Assembly (NCBI RefSeq): GCF_965219885.1
Contig: NZ_CBDCOT010000009.1
Coordinates: 1-64,000 of the forward strand
DNA length: 64,000 bases
Reading direction: 5' to 3'
From: Curvivirga sp965219885
Lineage (GTDB): Bacteria; Pseudomonadota; Alphaproteobacteria; UBA8366; Aestuariispiraceae
Shown: positions 12,707 through 21,865 of the stretch, one piece after another
Numbering within the stretch: the first letter of the stretch is position 1
Layout of the letters: each line of letters starts with the position of its first letter
Made by a program: the position numbers and the translations under genes
The notes under the pieces: generated by a model
What the model was told of the DNA's origin: nothing
Seen by the model: only the letters and a program-made list of their open reading frames with translations
Databases searched by the model: none

Positions 12707-13570
12707 TCAATCTACAATCGGTCCTAATTTTGCCAACCTTAATGGACCAAGATAATACTCACCATCCACAAAACTCATAGGAACTGAGAAAAACTCTCTG
12801 ACCTTACCGTTTAGTTTATTTTCGACTGGTACTGAGAAAAACTGAATACTTCCAGCAGCAAGCCCAGCGACATTACGATCTAGAACACCCTTTTTCCCTA
12901 ATCCAGATAAGAAATCAGGTAAACCAGTCGTATTCGTATCTAATTTCCCTGTTAACTGTAAATCTTGGTCCAATGCAAGTTTGCCATGACCATCCATAAA
13001 GAGTTCTGCCCACCTGATCGCTGCCATAGAGATATCCAAATATCCTTGACCTTGCTGCCATGTTGTTAAACGTTCAACTGTATTGCCGTTTAATGCCAAT
13101 GGACCATATGCATTTAGTTGGATTTCTATATTATCCAATGTATCAGCCAAAGGCGTCATACTACCTTGCTTGAACCTGACATCCTTGGCTGTGAACACGA
13201 TCTTGTCCAAGTCGGCTAAATCAAAGTGTGAGTTATCGCTTTCTTGTGAGAGCTGACCGACAACAAAAGAAACAGGATTGATCATGCTAGCGGCAAGTGA
13301 CATCTCTTGAGCAACTAAAAGAGGAGTCTCAATTTCACCTGTCTCAGGATAGACAACAATATTTTTTAACTTCAACTTTAAACGAGATGGAAATCCCATC
13401 GTCCGCTGACTTTCGTAACGAACATCTAAACCATGGTCTTTCAATCTCACTATTTCCTGGTCGAGTGTGGTCACAACCTTAAGCGCAGACCAATACCAAA
13501 AAAAGGCATAGGCAGAAAATAGAACAGCAAGAATTATCAAGCTAATTCGGATCAGCTTCTTCTGGGACAA
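12707..13570 (-). CDS. DUF2125 family membrane-anchored protein
   Basis: This 287-residue protein has one N-terminal membrane anchor (residues ~6-27) and a long periplasmic region. It matches the alphaproteobacterial DUF2125 family, with an early G-FPSRLKLKLKNI segment (residues ~60-71) and a C-terminal GPLRLAKLGPI motif. The family is of unknown function; its repeated beta-rich pattern suggests an envelope protein. It starts 29 bp after the cheZ stop on the same strand, so the two may be co-transcribed. Confidence 0.8.
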   Translation of the reverse strand: MSQKKLIRISLIILAVLFSAYAFFWYWSALKVVTTLDQEIVRLKDHGLDVRYESQRTMGFPSRLKLKLKNIVVYPETGEIETPLLVAQEMSLAASMINPVSFVVGQLSQESDNSHFDLADLDKIVFTAKDVRFKQGSMTPLADTLDNIEIQLNAYGPLALNGNTVERLTTWQQGQGYLDISMAAIRWAELFMDGHGKLALDQDLQLTGKLDTNTTGLPDFLSGLGKKGVLDRNVAGLAAGSIQFFSVPVENKLNGKVREFFSVPMSFVDGEYYLGPLRLAKLGPIVD

Positions 13571-13599
13571 GGACGTCCCTCCTTAACAATTAAAATAAG

Positions 13600-14379
13600 T
13601 TAGTCGAACAATGCGTCGATTTCATCCTGAGAAATACTTGCACCCGGTAATGCAGGACCATGTAGGCGATCGCCTTCTGGATGCTGTTCAGACTCTGCTT
13701 CAGGTGTAAGCTCAGCAAACAGCTCTTTACCACCCCAGATTTCCATCATGCCATGAATACGTTCATCAATGAAATTCATCGTATTCACAACTTTGGTGAT
13801 CCGTTGTCCGGTGATGTCTTGGAAGTTACAGGATTCAAAGATTTTAATCACACGTTCTGCAATCTCATCCAGAACTTCAATTTGTGAGTCATCATTAATT
13901 TCTATACGAAGTCGATCAGCAAGAGTTTCAATCGTCTCAGCGGCTTCAATAATACCATCAGTCGCAACTTCGGTATCACTTACAACAGCAGATAATTCCA
14001 TACTAGCAACATGAATTTTATCGTCATTTTGTGTATCGGCACGTAAAGCAGCGATTTCAACTTTCGTCGCTTCAATCGCATCAGAAAGTTCCTTCAGATC
14101 ATTTCTTAGATTATTAGCGTCAATAATTTGCTGTTTATAGTCATCCATCACTTCTTTTGTTGGCGCAACTTCTTCTTGCTGTTTTTCAATTGTAATGGAT
14201 TGAATATTTGACATTTCCTCACGTAAGGAGCGCATTTCCTTCAACAGGATCGCAAAACGTGCATCTTCATCAGCTACATCTTCCGGCTTAAACATAGTTC
14301 CACGTTTAGCTGATGAATTTGCAGCCTCACGCATAGTCTTTTCAATTCGGAACATTTTCTTTTGATTATTGTTATTCAC
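13600..14379 (-). CDS. cheZ: CheZ-type CheY-phosphate phosphatase
   Basis: This 259-residue protein dephosphorylates CheY-P in chemotaxis. The catalytic CNFQDITGQRI segment carries Asp188 and Gln192, matching the Asp/Gln pair of known CheZ. The middle is a long helical hairpin (residues ~60-200) that would dimerise. The last residues, ISQDEIDALFD, form the CheY-binding tail and resemble the FliM N-terminal CheY-binding motif. The length is somewhat above the E. coli protein because of an N-terminal extension. No other chemotaxis gene is in the window. The region from 14380 to 14505 has no clear feature. Confidence 0.9.
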   Translation of the reverse strand: MNNNNQKKMFRIEKTMREAANSSAKRGTMFKPEDVADEDARFAILLKEMRSLREEMSNIQSITIEKQQEEVAPTKEVMDDYKQQIIDANNLRNDLKELSDAIEATKVEIAALRADTQNDDKIHVASMELSAVVSDTEVATDGIIEAAETIETLADRLRIEINDDSQIEVLDEIAERVIKIFESCNFQDITGQRITKVVNTMNFIDERIHGMMEIWGGKELFAELTPEAESEQHPEGDRLHGPALPGASISQDEIDALFD

Positions 14380-14505
14380 GTTTAAGCTCCTTTAGTAGAT
14401 GCAATGCCCCAATAAATCCTTTGGGAGCTCTAGTATGCCTTAAGAAGCAAATAGTTAAAATACATTTTTAATTTAATTTTACTTATACAACCAAAGATGA
14501 ATACA

Positions 14506-15900
14506 TTACTCTGCCAGCAATAGCTCAATTTGTGCTTTCAACGCTTCATATTCAGGAGCATCCTTGCCGACACTGTTTAAAGCACGATTAAACAATAATT
14601 CCGCTTTCTCTTTTTCCCCAATACTTAAAGAAGCCATGCCACTAAACCATAATGCCTCTGCATTTTCAGGGTCAATCTGTAAGATACTTCCCATTGCCTG
14701 AAGTACATCAGCAGTAGGGCGTCCACCATTTACTTCCATCAGCGCATTTGCCTTTTCAAGTAACAGAGTAATGCTTTCTCCCTCCAAACGAAGAAGATTA
14801 TCATAAGCTTCAATAACCTGTTCTTCACGTTGCAACACAGTCGCTGCACGTGCCAAGCGCTGCCACCCTTCAAGATCATCTGGGTTATCCGCTAATTTTT
14901 CTGCTAGTCCATCAACCATGCCAGTGATCATGTCATCGCGTTCTTCTGCACTCATGCCACTCACATCAACACCAGCAGGTGCATTTGCGAAAGGTGCTTC
15001 TGTATTAAGTTCTGCCAGCTGATCTGAAATATCAATACCCGCAGCTTCTGCCATACGCATCGTTTCTAGATGAACAGCCGCTGTCCAACCCGCTTGTTCA
15101 GGTGCGTTTTTGATAAGATCGATCAAGATATTTAATGCTTTCCTTGGATCGCCCTTTTGATATTCAAATTGTGCAAGATAAAATACAGGTCTTGGATCAT
15201 CTGCATCTAGAGACGCAGCCTCTTCGAAAAGTGCCTTTAACTGTTCATCAATATTACCATTTGCAGCTAATGCTTGCGCCTCACCATAAGCAGCAAGAAC
15301 CCCAGGTGCGTAACGATCTACGCGCACCGCTTCCGCATAAGAAAATACCGCTTCATTCGGTTTACCAGCCTGCATTTGAAGAAGAGCTAAATCCAACCAA
15401 GCATCTAGCAGATCAGGATTTTCTTCTGCCTGACGCTTTGCATTGGCAATAGCAGTATCCATACCAGGATTTTGCTCAGCTAAACGTGCGGCTTCTCTTT
15501 CTCCTTCACGTTCCGCATAAGGAAAACTTGGCATGCCCGGATTTCCCAAATTCAAATAGGTAACGATAGATGCTGCAGCGACAATACCAATAAAGCTAGT
15601 AGCCATGATGATACGTAAAGATTTAGAAATATCTTTCTTACGGGCTGCCTCTTGATTGTCAGCATCCGATTGCAAGATACGACGTGCAATTTCTACGCGA
15701 GCGGCTTCCGCTTCTTCCGCTGTTAAATCACCCCGTATCTCTTCACGTTTTACTTCTTCAAGCTGGCTTTTATAAACCGCGGCATCATACTCCGCCACGC
15801 TCGCCTCTGTTTGAACGGATGATTTACACAATAAAGGCCAAACCATCACAACCATAATGATCAAGGTAAATAGGACCGCAACAATCAAAAATTCAGTCAT
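14506..15900 (-). CDS. ccmI: Cytochrome c biogenesis protein CcmI
   Basis: This is a 464-residue inner-membrane protein of the haem lyase complex that holds apocytochrome c for haem attachment. The N-terminal region has one membrane segment (residues ~2-21), a cytosolic loop with zipper-like charge pattern (residues ~30-85), and a second segment (residues ~92-113). The long periplasmic part contains TPR-like repeats (from ~160 on: DAWLDLALLQMQAGKPNEAVFSYAEA and later copies). It starts 2 bp after ccmH and is the last gene of the ccm operon. Confidence 0.93.
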   Translation of the reverse strand: MTEFLIVAVLFTLIIMVVMVWPLLCKSSVQTEASVAEYDAAVYKSQLEEVKREEIRGDLTAEEAEAARVEIARRILQSDADNQEAARKKDISKSLRIIMATSFIGIVAAASIVTYLNLGNPGMPSFPYAEREGEREAARLAEQNPGMDTAIANAKRQAEENPDLLDAWLDLALLQMQAGKPNEAVFSYAEAVRVDRYAPGVLAAYGEAQALAANGNIDEQLKALFEEAASLDADDPRPVFYLAQFEYQKGDPRKALNILIDLIKNAPEQAGWTAAVHLETMRMAEAAGIDISDQLAELNTEAPFANAPAGVDVSGMSAEERDDMITGMVDGLAEKLADNPDDLEGWQRLARAATVLQREEQVIEAYDNLLRLEGESITLLLEKANALMEVNGGRPTADVLQAMGSILQIDPENAEALWFSGMASLSIGEKEKAELLFNRALNSVGKDAPEYEALKAQIELLLAE

Positions 15901-15902
15901 AA

Positions 15903-16391
15903 TTATTGATCACCTTCTTCACCAAGAATTTCTTTTAAGCGTTTTTCTTCTGCGGCAGATAATTTGCCCTTTTGAACTTCCTCAACGATCTCTGGGACAG
16001 AACTGCGTCCACGATACCAAAGCACCACAGCCAAAGTCCCTAACAAGAAGATAATGAGTGGACCGACCCAAAGGATAAGAGTTTGAATATTCATCGGCGG
16101 ATCGAGCAATACGTAATTACCATAACGCGCAACGATAAATTCCAAAACCTCATCATTGCTATCACCAGCAACCAAGCGTTCGCGTACAATAATGCGTAAA
16201 TCCCTTGCAAGGTCAGCGTCAGAATCATCAATCGATTGATTTTGGCAAACAAGACAGCGTAAATCTTCTGAAATCACACGAGCGCGTTCTTCAAGTAAAG
16301 GGTCATCCAGAATCTCATCTGGTTGTACAGCTTGCACTGAAAACGGCAAAAGCAACAGTGACAATATCATTATGAATTTACGGATACTCAT
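15903..16391 (-). CDS. ccmH: Cytochrome c maturation protein CcmH
   Basis: This 162-residue thiol-disulfide component keeps apocytochrome haem-binding cysteines reduced. A signal peptide spans residues 1-21. The LRCLVCQNQSI motif with Cys46 and Cys49 is diagnostic. A C-terminal membrane helix lies near 104-126. It overlaps the ccmG stop by 4 bp (ATGA), indicating translational coupling. Confidence 0.96.
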   Translation of the reverse strand: MSIRKFIMILSLLLLPFSVQAVQPDEILDDPLLEERARVISEDLRCLVCQNQSIDDSDADLARDLRIIVRERLVAGDSNDEVLEFIVARYGNYVLLDPPMNIQTLILWVGPLIIFLLGTLAVVLWYRGRSSVPEIVEEVQKGKLSAAEEKRLKEILGEEGDQ

Positions 16392-16933
16392 TGGCTTAGC
16401 TCTTTCACCAGTGGTAAAATATCATCTTCCAAATGGCGTAACTGGATTGGACCGACATGACGGAAGCGGATAATGCCTTCCTGATCCACCACATAGGTTT
16501 CCGGTACACCATATACACCTAAATCAATGCCGCCACGCCCATCACGATCTATACCAATCGCCATATAGGGATCACCAAGTTCCTCCAACCAATTGCGTGC
16601 ATCTTTTGGCTTATCTTTATAATTAAGCCCAATAACATTCAGGCCTTCTTTCTCCGCCAGACGCGTGATCATCGGATGTTCCGCACGACATGGTACACAC
16701 CATGATGCAAAGACATTCACAACACTGATCTGACCTTTGAGATCAGCGGTCTTCAATCCCGGTTTATTTGGCTGTAAAGGCGCTAAGTTCATTTCAGGGA
16801 ATGGTTTACCAATCAGCGCAGAGGGAACAAATTCTGTCCCAACTTCACTTGCACGTTGTAATCCAAAAACAAAATAAATTGCTAAACCAGCAAATAAAAC
16901 AAGCGGAAGGATGAAAGGAAGACGACGCATCAT
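16388..16933 (-). CDS. ccmG: Thiol:disulfide interchange protein CcmG/DsbE
   Basis: This is a 181-residue periplasmic thioredoxin-fold protein tethered by one N-terminal helix (residues ~7-24). The active site is WCVPC with Cys79 and Cys82, followed by the cis-proline region GVYGVPETYVVD. It passes reductant to CcmH and apocytochrome c. It starts 12 bp downstream of ccmF and overlaps ccmH by 4 bp in the operon. Confidence 0.96.
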   Translation of the reverse strand: MMRRLPFILPLVLFAGLAIYFVFGLQRASEVGTEFVPSALIGKPFPEMNLAPLQPNKPGLKTADLKGQISVVNVFASWCVPCRAEHPMITRLAEKEGLNVIGLNYKDKPKDARNWLEELGDPYMAIGIDRDGRGGIDLGVYGVPETYVVDQEGIIRFRHVGPIQLRHLEDDILPLVKELSQ

Positions 16934-16945
16934 ATCTAAAAAACC

Positions 16946-18946
16946 CTATTCTGCTGCCTGAGTTTGCGAAGGAGATGTTGTACTTTCTTTTGCCTGACTT
17001 CGTTTAGGTGCACCAACACGCAAACGGCGATCACTAAGTGACATAAATCCACCCACCATTAACAAGGCACATCCCAACCATAACCAAGGTACCAAAGGCT
17101 TATGATAAACACGTGTCACATATGCACCATTTGCACCGTCACCACTGATAACCACATAAAGATCTGACCAAAGGTTACTTTCAATTGCAGCTTCTGTCGT
17201 TTCACGACCTGTAGCAAAATATCTGCGTTTTTCCGGAAAGAATTGCCAGATAGCTTTATCATCTTTGCGGGCTGTATAGACGCCTTGAACCGCTGCATAG
17301 TTTGGGCCTTGTACCTCACGAACCCCTTCGAAAGTGATTTTGTAATCTGCAATTTCAATCACATCACCCTGACGCGTGCTATTTACAACTTCCAAGGTCA
17401 ACATGCTTGCACCTGTTGCACCAGCCACAATCAAGGCGACACCAAAATGGGCAATGGACATGCCCCATGCGGCCCGTGGCAACTTCCATAAACGACGCCA
17501 TGTGCCAGATAGCCCTGCTTTTGGCCAACCTGCACGTTTCATCATTTCCGCAATTGTTGCCAAAGCCAGCCATGTAGCAACGGCCAGACCAATCAACGCA
17601 TAAGCATCACGTCCCCATACAGCCACACCAGCGAGAACGCTTACGGCCACAGTAATCAGGAACACAAAACGCATACGTTGGATCACACCAAATAAATCAC
17701 CGCGTTTCCAACTTAAGAAAGGCCCAATCCCCAATGCAATCAACAAAGGAATCATCAATGGCACAAAGGTCGCATTGAAATATGGCGGACCAACGGACAC
17801 TTTATCTCCACCTGCAACTTCAAGGAATAATGGATAAAGCGTACCAAGGAATACGGTCGCCGCAGCTGCGCTTAACAACAAATTATTTAATACCAAAGCA
17901 CCTTCACGACTAATGGGGCGGAACATCCCTCCGCCTTTCATATCTGGGGCGCGCCAAGCATATAAAGCAAAACTACCACCAATCGCCACAACTAGAAGCA
18001 AAAGGATAAATACACCACGCTCAGGATCATTGGCAAAAGCGTGAACAGAATTCAAAACCCCGGATCGAACTAGGAAAGTACCAATCAGACTTAAGGAGAA
18101 AGTCACAATCGCAAGCAAGATGGTCCAGCTTTTCAACGTATCGCGTTTTTCAACAACGATCGCAGAATGAAGCAACGCTGTTGCAGATAACCACGGCATA
18201 AAAGAGGCATTTTCAACAGGGTCCCAATACCAGAAACCGCCCCAGCCAAGTTCGTAATAAGCCCACCAACTTCCCAAAGCAATTCCGGCCGTCAAGAAAA
18301 TCCAAGCAAGCAATGTCCAAGGACGTACCCAGCGCGCCCAAGCCGCATCTACTTTACCTTCAATCAACGCAGCAACCGCAAAACTAAAGGAAATCGAACA
18401 GCCTACATATCCTAAATACAAGAATGGTGGATGGATCGCTAATCCCGGGTCTTGCAACAACGGGTTCAGATCATTGCCTTCCAATGGGACAGGAAAGAGG
18501 CGTAAAAAAGGATTTGAGGTAAAAAGCATGAAAAGCAAAAAACCAACGCTAATCATAGCTTGAACTGAAAGAGTACGTGATTTCAAGCCCGGTGGTAAAT
18601 CACGTCCAAAAACACTCACCAAAAAACCAAATAATGCAAGAATACTTACCCATAGTAAGAGAGACCCTTCATGGTTCCCCCAAACACCAGAGATTTTATA
18701 AAGTAATGGTTTTAAGCTGTGAGAGTTTTCCGCAACATTCTGAACAGAAAAATCACTAATCAAATAGGCAAAAGTCAAAGCACCAAACGCAAAGGCAACA
18801 CACAAGAATTGTGCAACTGCGGTCGGAGCAGCTAGATCACGTGCCCAATCCCGCCCAGTCTGAGCCCCCCATAACGGCACTATAGATTGAAGAGTTGCGA
18901 CAAAAAGCGCAAGAATAAGCGCGAAATGACCAAGTTCTGCGACCAT
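16946..18946 (-). CDS. ccmF: Haem lyase subunit CcmF
   Basis: This 666-residue polytopic membrane protein attaches haem to apocytochrome c in the periplasm. The tryptophan-rich WWD motif (GSWWAYYELGWGGFWYWDPVENASFMPW) lies near residues 225-252. Conserved histidines occur in LAIHPPFLYLGYVG and in the HSAIVVEK segment. The length is normal. The C-terminal periplasmic domain (residues ~505-615) precedes a last helix. It starts 3 bp after the ccmE stop. Confidence 0.97.
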   Translation of the reverse strand: MVAELGHFALILALFVATLQSIVPLWGAQTGRDWARDLAAPTAVAQFLCVAFAFGALTFAYLISDFSVQNVAENSHSLKPLLYKISGVWGNHEGSLLLWVSILALFGFLVSVFGRDLPPGLKSRTLSVQAMISVGFLLFMLFTSNPFLRLFPVPLEGNDLNPLLQDPGLAIHPPFLYLGYVGCSISFSFAVAALIEGKVDAAWARWVRPWTLLAWIFLTAGIALGSWWAYYELGWGGFWYWDPVENASFMPWLSATALLHSAIVVEKRDTLKSWTILLAIVTFSLSLIGTFLVRSGVLNSVHAFANDPERGVFILLLLVVAIGGSFALYAWRAPDMKGGGMFRPISREGALVLNNLLLSAAAATVFLGTLYPLFLEVAGGDKVSVGPPYFNATFVPLMIPLLIALGIGPFLSWKRGDLFGVIQRMRFVFLITVAVSVLAGVAVWGRDAYALIGLAVATWLALATIAEMMKRAGWPKAGLSGTWRRLWKLPRAAWGMSIAHFGVALIVAGATGASMLTLEVVNSTRQGDVIEIADYKITFEGVREVQGPNYAAVQGVYTARKDDKAIWQFFPEKRRYFATGRETTEAAIESNLWSDLYVVISGDGANGAYVTRVYHKPLVPWLWLGCALLMVGGFMSLSDRRLRVGAPKRSQAKESTTSPSQTQAAE

Positions 18947-18949
18947 ATT

Positions 18950-19420
18950 TTAATTACCGTCCTCTTCCGTATGTTTCCATGTACCAGCACGTTTCATAGC
19001 TTCTACAGCTTCGGGCGGCATATAGTTCTCATCATGCTTGGCTAAAACTTCGCTCGCAATAAATCGACCTTCGCTATTCAAGGCACCAAGCGCAACAATG
19101 CCTTGCCCCTCACGAAACAAATCCGGCAATATCCCCTTGAAAGCAACTTGAACATCCGCATTATTGTCTGTCACAATAAACAGGTTAGTCACGCCATCAT
19201 TAGCTAAACTAACACTGTCCTCCTTAACCAGACCGCCTAAGCGAAAATTCTGGCCAGGCTCAACACCTTGTTCAACAATTTCTGTCGGCCCATAGAAGAA
19301 AACAATATTATCTTCAAAGGCTAACAAGGCCAAAGCCACAGAAACACCAAGCATTGCCAAACCGGCAAAGACAACGGTCATACGTGCCCGTTTGCGGGTA
19401 CGTGCGCGGGACATACTCAT
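18950..19420 (-). CDS. ccmE: Haem chaperone CcmE
   Basis: This periplasmic haem chaperone is anchored by one N-terminal helix. The haem-binding motif AKHDENY contains the covalent-attachment histidine (His129 from the start chosen here). An OB-fold follows the anchor (FRLGGLVKEDSV). I place the start at ATG 19420, four bases after the ccmD stop with AGAGG upstream, giving 156 residues. A GTG at 19447 would overlap ccmD by 23 bases and is less likely. Confidence 0.95.
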   Translation of the reverse strand: MSMSRARTRKRARMTVVFAGLAMLGVSVALALLAFEDNIVFFYGPTEIVEQGVEPGQNFRLGGLVKEDSVSLANDGVTNLFIVTDNNADVQVAFKGILPDLFREGQGIVALGALNSEGRFIASEVLAKHDENYMPPEAVEAMKRAGTWKHTEEDGN

Positions 19421-19424
19421 GAGG

Positions 19425-19649
19425 TTAAACCTCTTCTTCCTTCTCACTAGCAGCAGATGATTGTGCTGCTTTCTTTTTATTCTTTTTCATGGATTTCAAC
19501 AAAGCGAGTTCGGCCTCGTTCTGGCGCCAGATAACAATCGATTGTATTAACAAACCAATCATCATCACCGCAGCCAATCCATAGACAGGCCAGATATAGG
19601 AAGCATATCCACCCATATCAAGGAATGAAGTCAAACTTGTTTCATTCAT
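19425..19649 (-). CDS. ccmD: Haem exporter protein CcmD
   Basis: This 74-residue protein has one membrane helix (residues ~14-40, GGYASYIWPVYGLAAVMMIG) and a lysine/glutamate-rich cytosolic tail. The family's conserved GGYA.YIWP.Y motif is clear. CcmD helps release holo-CcmE from the CcmABC complex. Its start codon overlaps the ccmC stop by one base. Confidence 0.93.
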   Translation of the reverse strand: MNETSLTSFLDMGGYASYIWPVYGLAAVMMIGLLIQSIVIWRQNEAELALLKSMKKNKKKAAQSSAASEKEEEV

Positions 19650-20365
19650 TAGCCTTCTCCTAAAATGCGGATGGTACGAATACGTGCTGCTGCAAATTCA
19701 GCGCGCAGACGGATCACCAATAACATCAGGTAAAATAAGGTAAATGCACCCATCATGATGAAGAGAGGTGTCAACATACCAGAATCAATAGTTGGGCCAT
19801 CCAACCGGATAATACTTGCTGGTTGATGAAGGGTATTCCACCAATCCACAGAAAACTTGATAATTGGTAAATTCACCACACCAACCAAAGCCAAAATAGC
19901 GGCAGGTTTCACACCACGTTGAGGATCATCAAAGGCGTTTAGTAACGCAATATATCCCATATATAGGAAAAACATGATTAATACGCTGGTTAAACGCGCA
20001 TCCCATACCCACCATGTGCCCCACATTGGCTTGCCCCAAAAGGCACCACTTGCAAGACAAAGGAAGGTAAATGCGGCCCCAATTGGTGCACTGGATCGTG
20101 CAATCAGATCTGCCAATGGATGTTTCCATATCAAGCTACTTGCCGCACAAGAAGCCATCACACCATAAATCATGACCGCCATATAGGCCGCAGGTACATG
20201 CACATACATAATGCGCACAGTATGGCCTTGCTGATAATCCTCAGGTGAGTTCAGCAGACTGTAATACAGGCCTGCAGTTAGCAGCCCGATAAAGCCAATG
20301 CAAAATACCGGAAACAAGGCATTTGCAACTTTCATGAATTTTGTAGGGTTCGCGAATTTATGCAT
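19649..20365 (-). CDS. ccmC: Haem exporter/transfer protein CcmC
   Basis: This six-helix membrane protein delivers haem to CcmE. The tryptophan-rich signature WGTWWVWDARLTS lies near residue 118 and the flanking histidines are present (VPAAYM after MYVH; WNTLHQPASI). I prefer ATG 20365 (239 residues) over TTG 20383. AAGAG stands about five bases ahead of the ATG, while the SD before the TTG is too close. It is separated from ccmB by 94 bp (20366-20459) with no visible terminator. Confidence 0.95.
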   Translation of the reverse strand: MHKFANPTKFMKVANALFPVFCIGFIGLLTAGLYYSLLNSPEDYQQGHTVRIMYVHVPAAYMAVMIYGVMASCAASSLIWKHPLADLIARSSAPIGAAFTFLCLASGAFWGKPMWGTWWVWDARLTSVLIMFFLYMGYIALLNAFDDPQRGVKPAAILALVGVVNLPIIKFSVDWWNTLHQPASIIRLDGPTIDSGMLTPLFIMMGAFTLFYLMLLVIRLRAEFAAARIRTIRILGEG

Positions 20366-20459
20366 GGCTCTTCTTATACTCAATCCTGAAGGATAGACAA
20401 TTCATATCCTATCGATTCACCGCTTTTTGATCTAGCGCATGTTTTTTGAAACATTCTTA

Positions 20460-21134
20460 TTATTTATTTGTAACTGCCTGTCTTACTGCTGCTGCGGCTG
20501 CCCAAGGTGCTAGAGGGATTGCCCCTGCTAACAGCGCTGCCAGAATTAACAAATGTGGTCGTATTGGAAAACTATTCAAGGCCGCATCAATCACAGTCAC
20601 ACCAAAAATTAAAACTGGGATAAATAAAGGCAAAACCAGTAATGCCATCAACAGCCCCGCCCGACGTGCACCAAGCGCAAGCGCGGCGCCAACGGCACCG
20701 ATTAAACTTAATGTTGGCGTTCCTAATAACAAACCATACATTAACGCGGGGATACCTGACATATCCATATTCAGCATGATAGCAATGACAGGTGCCAGAA
20801 TGACTAAAGGTAAAGTGGCACTCAACCAATGAGCCAGTGTTTTTGCCAAGGCTAAAATTATAAAAGGTTGTGGTCCTAGTAACATAACTTCCAAAGACCC
20901 ATCCTCGTAGTCATGTGCAAAAATACGATCCAAGGACAGTAGGATAGAAAGCAACGCCAACACCCAAACAACACCAGAAGCAATGCGGCCGAGAATGGCG
21001 GGGTCCGGTCCAACACCTAGTGGGAATAATGCAGCAGCAATCACAAAGAAGACAAGAATCATATATAGATCCGTACTTTGACGAAAGCCCATCACCAGAT
21101 CTCGCTTAAGCAGAGAGAGGAAAGCTTTAAACAT
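20460..21134 (-). CDS. ccmB: Haem exporter permease CcmB
   Basis: This 224-residue membrane protein has six predicted helices and opens with FLSLLKRDLVMGFRQSTDL, the family's N-terminal signature. It contains FAHDYEDGSLE near 73-83. It is the permease partner of CcmA in the complex that releases haem-loaded CcmE. Its ATG overlaps the ccmA stop by 8 bases, so translation is probably coupled. Confidence 0.95.
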   Translation of the reverse strand: MFKAFLSLLKRDLVMGFRQSTDLYMILVFFVIAAALFPLGVGPDPAILGRIASGVVWVLALLSILLSLDRIFAHDYEDGSLEVMLLGPQPFIILALAKTLAHWLSATLPLVILAPVIAIMLNMDMSGIPALMYGLLLGTPTLSLIGAVGAALALGARRAGLLMALLVLPLFIPVLIFGVTVIDAALNSFPIRPHLLILAALLAGAIPLAPWAAAAAVRQAVTNK

Positions 21135-21774
21135 CTAAGCCCTCCGCCTCAGCTTGTTTAGCAAGCATCGCCTGAGTTTCAGAAAACTCTGCCATATCAA
21201 GCTGTTTTACGTCAGGCACATCAATCCCAACATGTGTAGAAAGCAAAACAATCCCATCATCTGCGCGGTGTTGAGCAATTTTGTTTTCAAGTAGCTTGCA
21301 GCTTTCAATATCTAATCCAACAGTTGGTTCATCAAGTAACCAAATGGGTTTATCTTCTAAAAATAATCGAGCCAAAGTTAAACGACGACGCTGTCCACTT
21401 GAAAGCACACGTCCCTGTAAATCGGAAATAGCAGTTAAATCCATTGCCTCCATTGCAACAGGAACTTTTTCTTCCGCCCCATATAGTGCTGCCCAATATG
21501 TAAGATTCTCTCGCACTGTGAGGGGCGCTTTGATAGGATTTGCATGACCGATATATGTCATCATTTCTTCGACAGTATAATCCTCACCCAAATTCACGTC
21601 GCCGGAAAAAGCCGGAATAAGGCCTGCTAACACACGAAGCAAGCTGGATTTTCCACTCCCATTCGGGCCATGCAATACCATCGCCTCTCCCGCTTTTAAT
21701 TCAAAAGAGAGAGACGAAAAAATAAGGCTATGCCCCCGAAGGCACGCCAGATCATGCACCTTAAAAACTGTCAT
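21127..21774 (-). CDS. ccmA: Haem exporter ATPase CcmA
   Basis: This is a 215-residue ABC ATPase. The Walker A is GPNGSGKSS (residues ~35-43), the signature is LSSGQRRRL near 126-134, and the Walker B is IWLLDEPTVGLD near 144-155. It powers haem-CcmE release with CcmB, CcmC and CcmD. It is the first gene of the ccmABCDEFGHI operon, read leftward, with 91 bp to the divergent-side LysR gene end. Confidence 0.95.
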   Translation of the reverse strand: MTVFKVHDLACLRGHSLIFSSLSFELKAGEAMVLHGPNGSGKSSLLRVLAGLIPAFSGDVNLGEDYTVEEMMTYIGHANPIKAPLTVRENLTYWAALYGAEEKVPVAMEAMDLTAISDLQGRVLSSGQRRRLTLARLFLEDKPIWLLDEPTVGLDIESCKLLENKIAQHRADDGIVLLSTHVGIDVPDVKQLDMAEFSETQAMLAKQAEAEGLDV

Positions 21775-21865
21775 AGGAATTGATTATACCAAGCCTGCCA
21801 TTTCGCCAAGAAAGAAAGCTATTTCAAACGGTAGAAACGCAAAGATTTGACCTAAAACAAATTTA

